Origin: a bacterium
Lineage (GTDB): Bacteria; Bacteroidota; Bacteroidia; Bacteroidales; UBA932
Length of the DNA: 6,113 bases
Direction: 5' to 3'
NCBI GenBank assembly: GCA_004561775.1
Contig: SFUD01000045.1
Span: forward strand, 1-6,113
Part shown: in pieces, positions 5,551 to 6,113 of the stretch
How positions within the stretch are numbered: position 1 is the first letter of the stretch
Layout of the letters: each line of letters starts with the position of its first letter
Translations under genes and position numbers: made by a program
The notes under the pieces: model-generated
What the model saw: the letters and a program-made list of their open reading frames with translations, nothing else
Told to the model about the DNA's origin: nothing
The model's database searches: none

Positions 5551-5931
5551 ATGGAGAGAGTAAGATTGGACAAATACCTCTGGTCTGTAAGGCTTTACAA
5601 GACCAGGTCGGAGGCTGCAGAGGCCTGCAAAAATGGCAGAGTGCTTGTAAATGGAGTGGCTGCCAAATCTTCTAAGGAGGTAAACGTGGGGGAGCATATA
5701 GAACTTAGAAAAGGCCCTGTACATTACCAATACATTGTTGCGCAACCGCTTGAGCACAGGGTTGGAGCAGCGCTTGTAGAGCAGTACATAACCAACATAA
5801 CGCCGCAATCGGAACTGGAGAAACTTAATGCTCCTGTAGAGACCATCTTTCTTAAACGCGACCGTGGAACAGGCCGTCCTACAAAGAAGGAGCGCAGAGA
5901 GATAGACCGACTTATGGAAGAGGGCTTCTGA
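5551..5931 (+). CDS. hslR: S4-domain RNA-binding protein, Hsp15 (HslR)-like
   Basis: Hsp15 binds free 50S subunits that still carry peptidyl-tRNA and helps recycle them after premature dissociation. This 126-residue protein begins with the S4 fold: MERVRLDKYLWSVRLYKTRS (1-20), then AAEACKNGRVLVNG (22-35) and the VNVGEHIELRKG strand region (44-55). It ends in a Lys/Arg-rich tail with RDRGTGRPTKKERREID (104-120), as in the family. Length is usual. It lies 10 nt after manA and is probably cotranscribed with it, although the functions are unrelated. It converges with pth, which also acts on peptidyl-tRNA. A different S4-family role, such as the RqcP function of Firmicutes, is less likely from the C-terminal tail. 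Confidence 0.9.
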   Translation: MERVRLDKYLWSVRLYKTRSEAAEACKNGRVLVNGVAAKSSKEVNVGEHIELRKGPVHYQYIVAQPLEHRVGAALVEQYITNITPQSELEKLNAPVETIFLKRDRGTGRPTKKERREIDRLMEEGF

Positions 5932-5957
5932 GAGGTAACGCGAAGAGCTGAAAGGCG

Positions 5958-6113
5958 CTATCCCTGCTTTTGGTTGCAGATATTCATTGCATTGTCCGCG
6001 CCTGCGGAGACAAAGAGTTTAACAGCCTCTGCCGCTCTTGTAAGGGCATCCTGCAGGGTTGCCTCCTCCTCATTTGAGAACTTGCCCAGCACATAATCCA
6101 CCTGATGGCCCTT
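5958..6113 (-). CDS. pth: Peptidyl-tRNA hydrolase, C-terminal 51 residues (5' part beyond window)
   Basis: Pth cleaves the ester bond of peptidyl-tRNA that has dropped off ribosomes, recycling tRNA. Only the last 51 codons and the TAG stop (5960-5958) lie in the window. The readable part fits the C-terminal end of bacterial Pth: DYVLGKFSNEEEATL (6-20), corresponding to the FVLGKF/FTPEE segment, then the helix ALTRAAEAVKLFVSAG (23-38) and NAMNICN (41-47), equivalent to the usual AMNxFN ending. The catalytic Asn, His and Asp residues are upstream of the edge and cannot be checked. It converges on the S4 gene, with 26 nt between the stops and no clear terminator. Confidence 0.85.
   Translation of the reverse strand, partial: KGHQVDYVLGKFSNEEEATLQDALTRAAEAVKLFVSAGADNAMNICNQKQG

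Overview
The window looks like ordinary chromosome from a Bacteroidota bacterium, probably Bacteroidales. Three things point that way. Start codons are not preceded by Shine-Dalgarno sequences. Several intergenic regions carry the Bacteroidota -7 promoter consensus TAnnTTTG. The family members (CobT/CobU, single-domain QueF, short DivIC/FtsB, Hsp15-like S4 protein) are of the Bacteroidota type. Codon use is alike on both strands and in every gene, with many ATA (Ile), AGA (Arg) and CTC (Leu) codons, so nothing looks recently transferred. There are no rRNA or tRNA genes, IS elements, CRISPR arrays or phage genes.

Layout: (1) 1-1950, minus strand: an operon of an EamA/DMT-family membrane transporter, cobU and cobT, with cobT cut by the left edge. 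CobU and CobT activate cobinamide and dimethylbenzimidazole in assembly of the lower part of vitamin B12. (2) 1951-2080: a short divergent control region with promoter-like elements in both directions, an adjacent hairpin, and a compact preQ1-I-type riboswitch ending 5 nt before the next start codon. (3) 2081-3264, plus strand: yhhQ (queuosine-precursor transporter) and queF (preQ0 reductase), a queuosine-precursor uptake and reduction cassette. (4) 3298-3615, minus strand: a DivIC/FtsB-like cell-division protein with its own promoter, convergent with queF. (5) 3667-5931, plus strand: a CPBP/CAAX-type membrane protease gene (TTG start), a class I mannose-6-phosphate isomerase gene overlapping it by 31 nt, and an Hsp15-like S4 RNA-binding protein gene. 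(6) 5958-6113, minus strand: the C-terminal end of peptidyl-tRNA hydrolase (pth), convergent with the S4 gene.

The main point of interest is the riboswitch. A 30-nt pseudoknot aptamer (2046-2075) fits the preQ1-I pattern: a P1 stem, a loop CUUG pairing with a tail CAAG, and an A-rich tail. It controls the genes that import queuosine precursors and make preQ1, so it would close a product-feedback loop. A second CAAG just upstream of the loop CUUG can form a competing hairpin, which suggests a simple two-state switch. A second point is the membrane transporter embedded in the cobU-cobT operon with an 8-nt gene overlap; it is a candidate for moving a B12 precursor. No wholly new system is evident; most genes have clear families.
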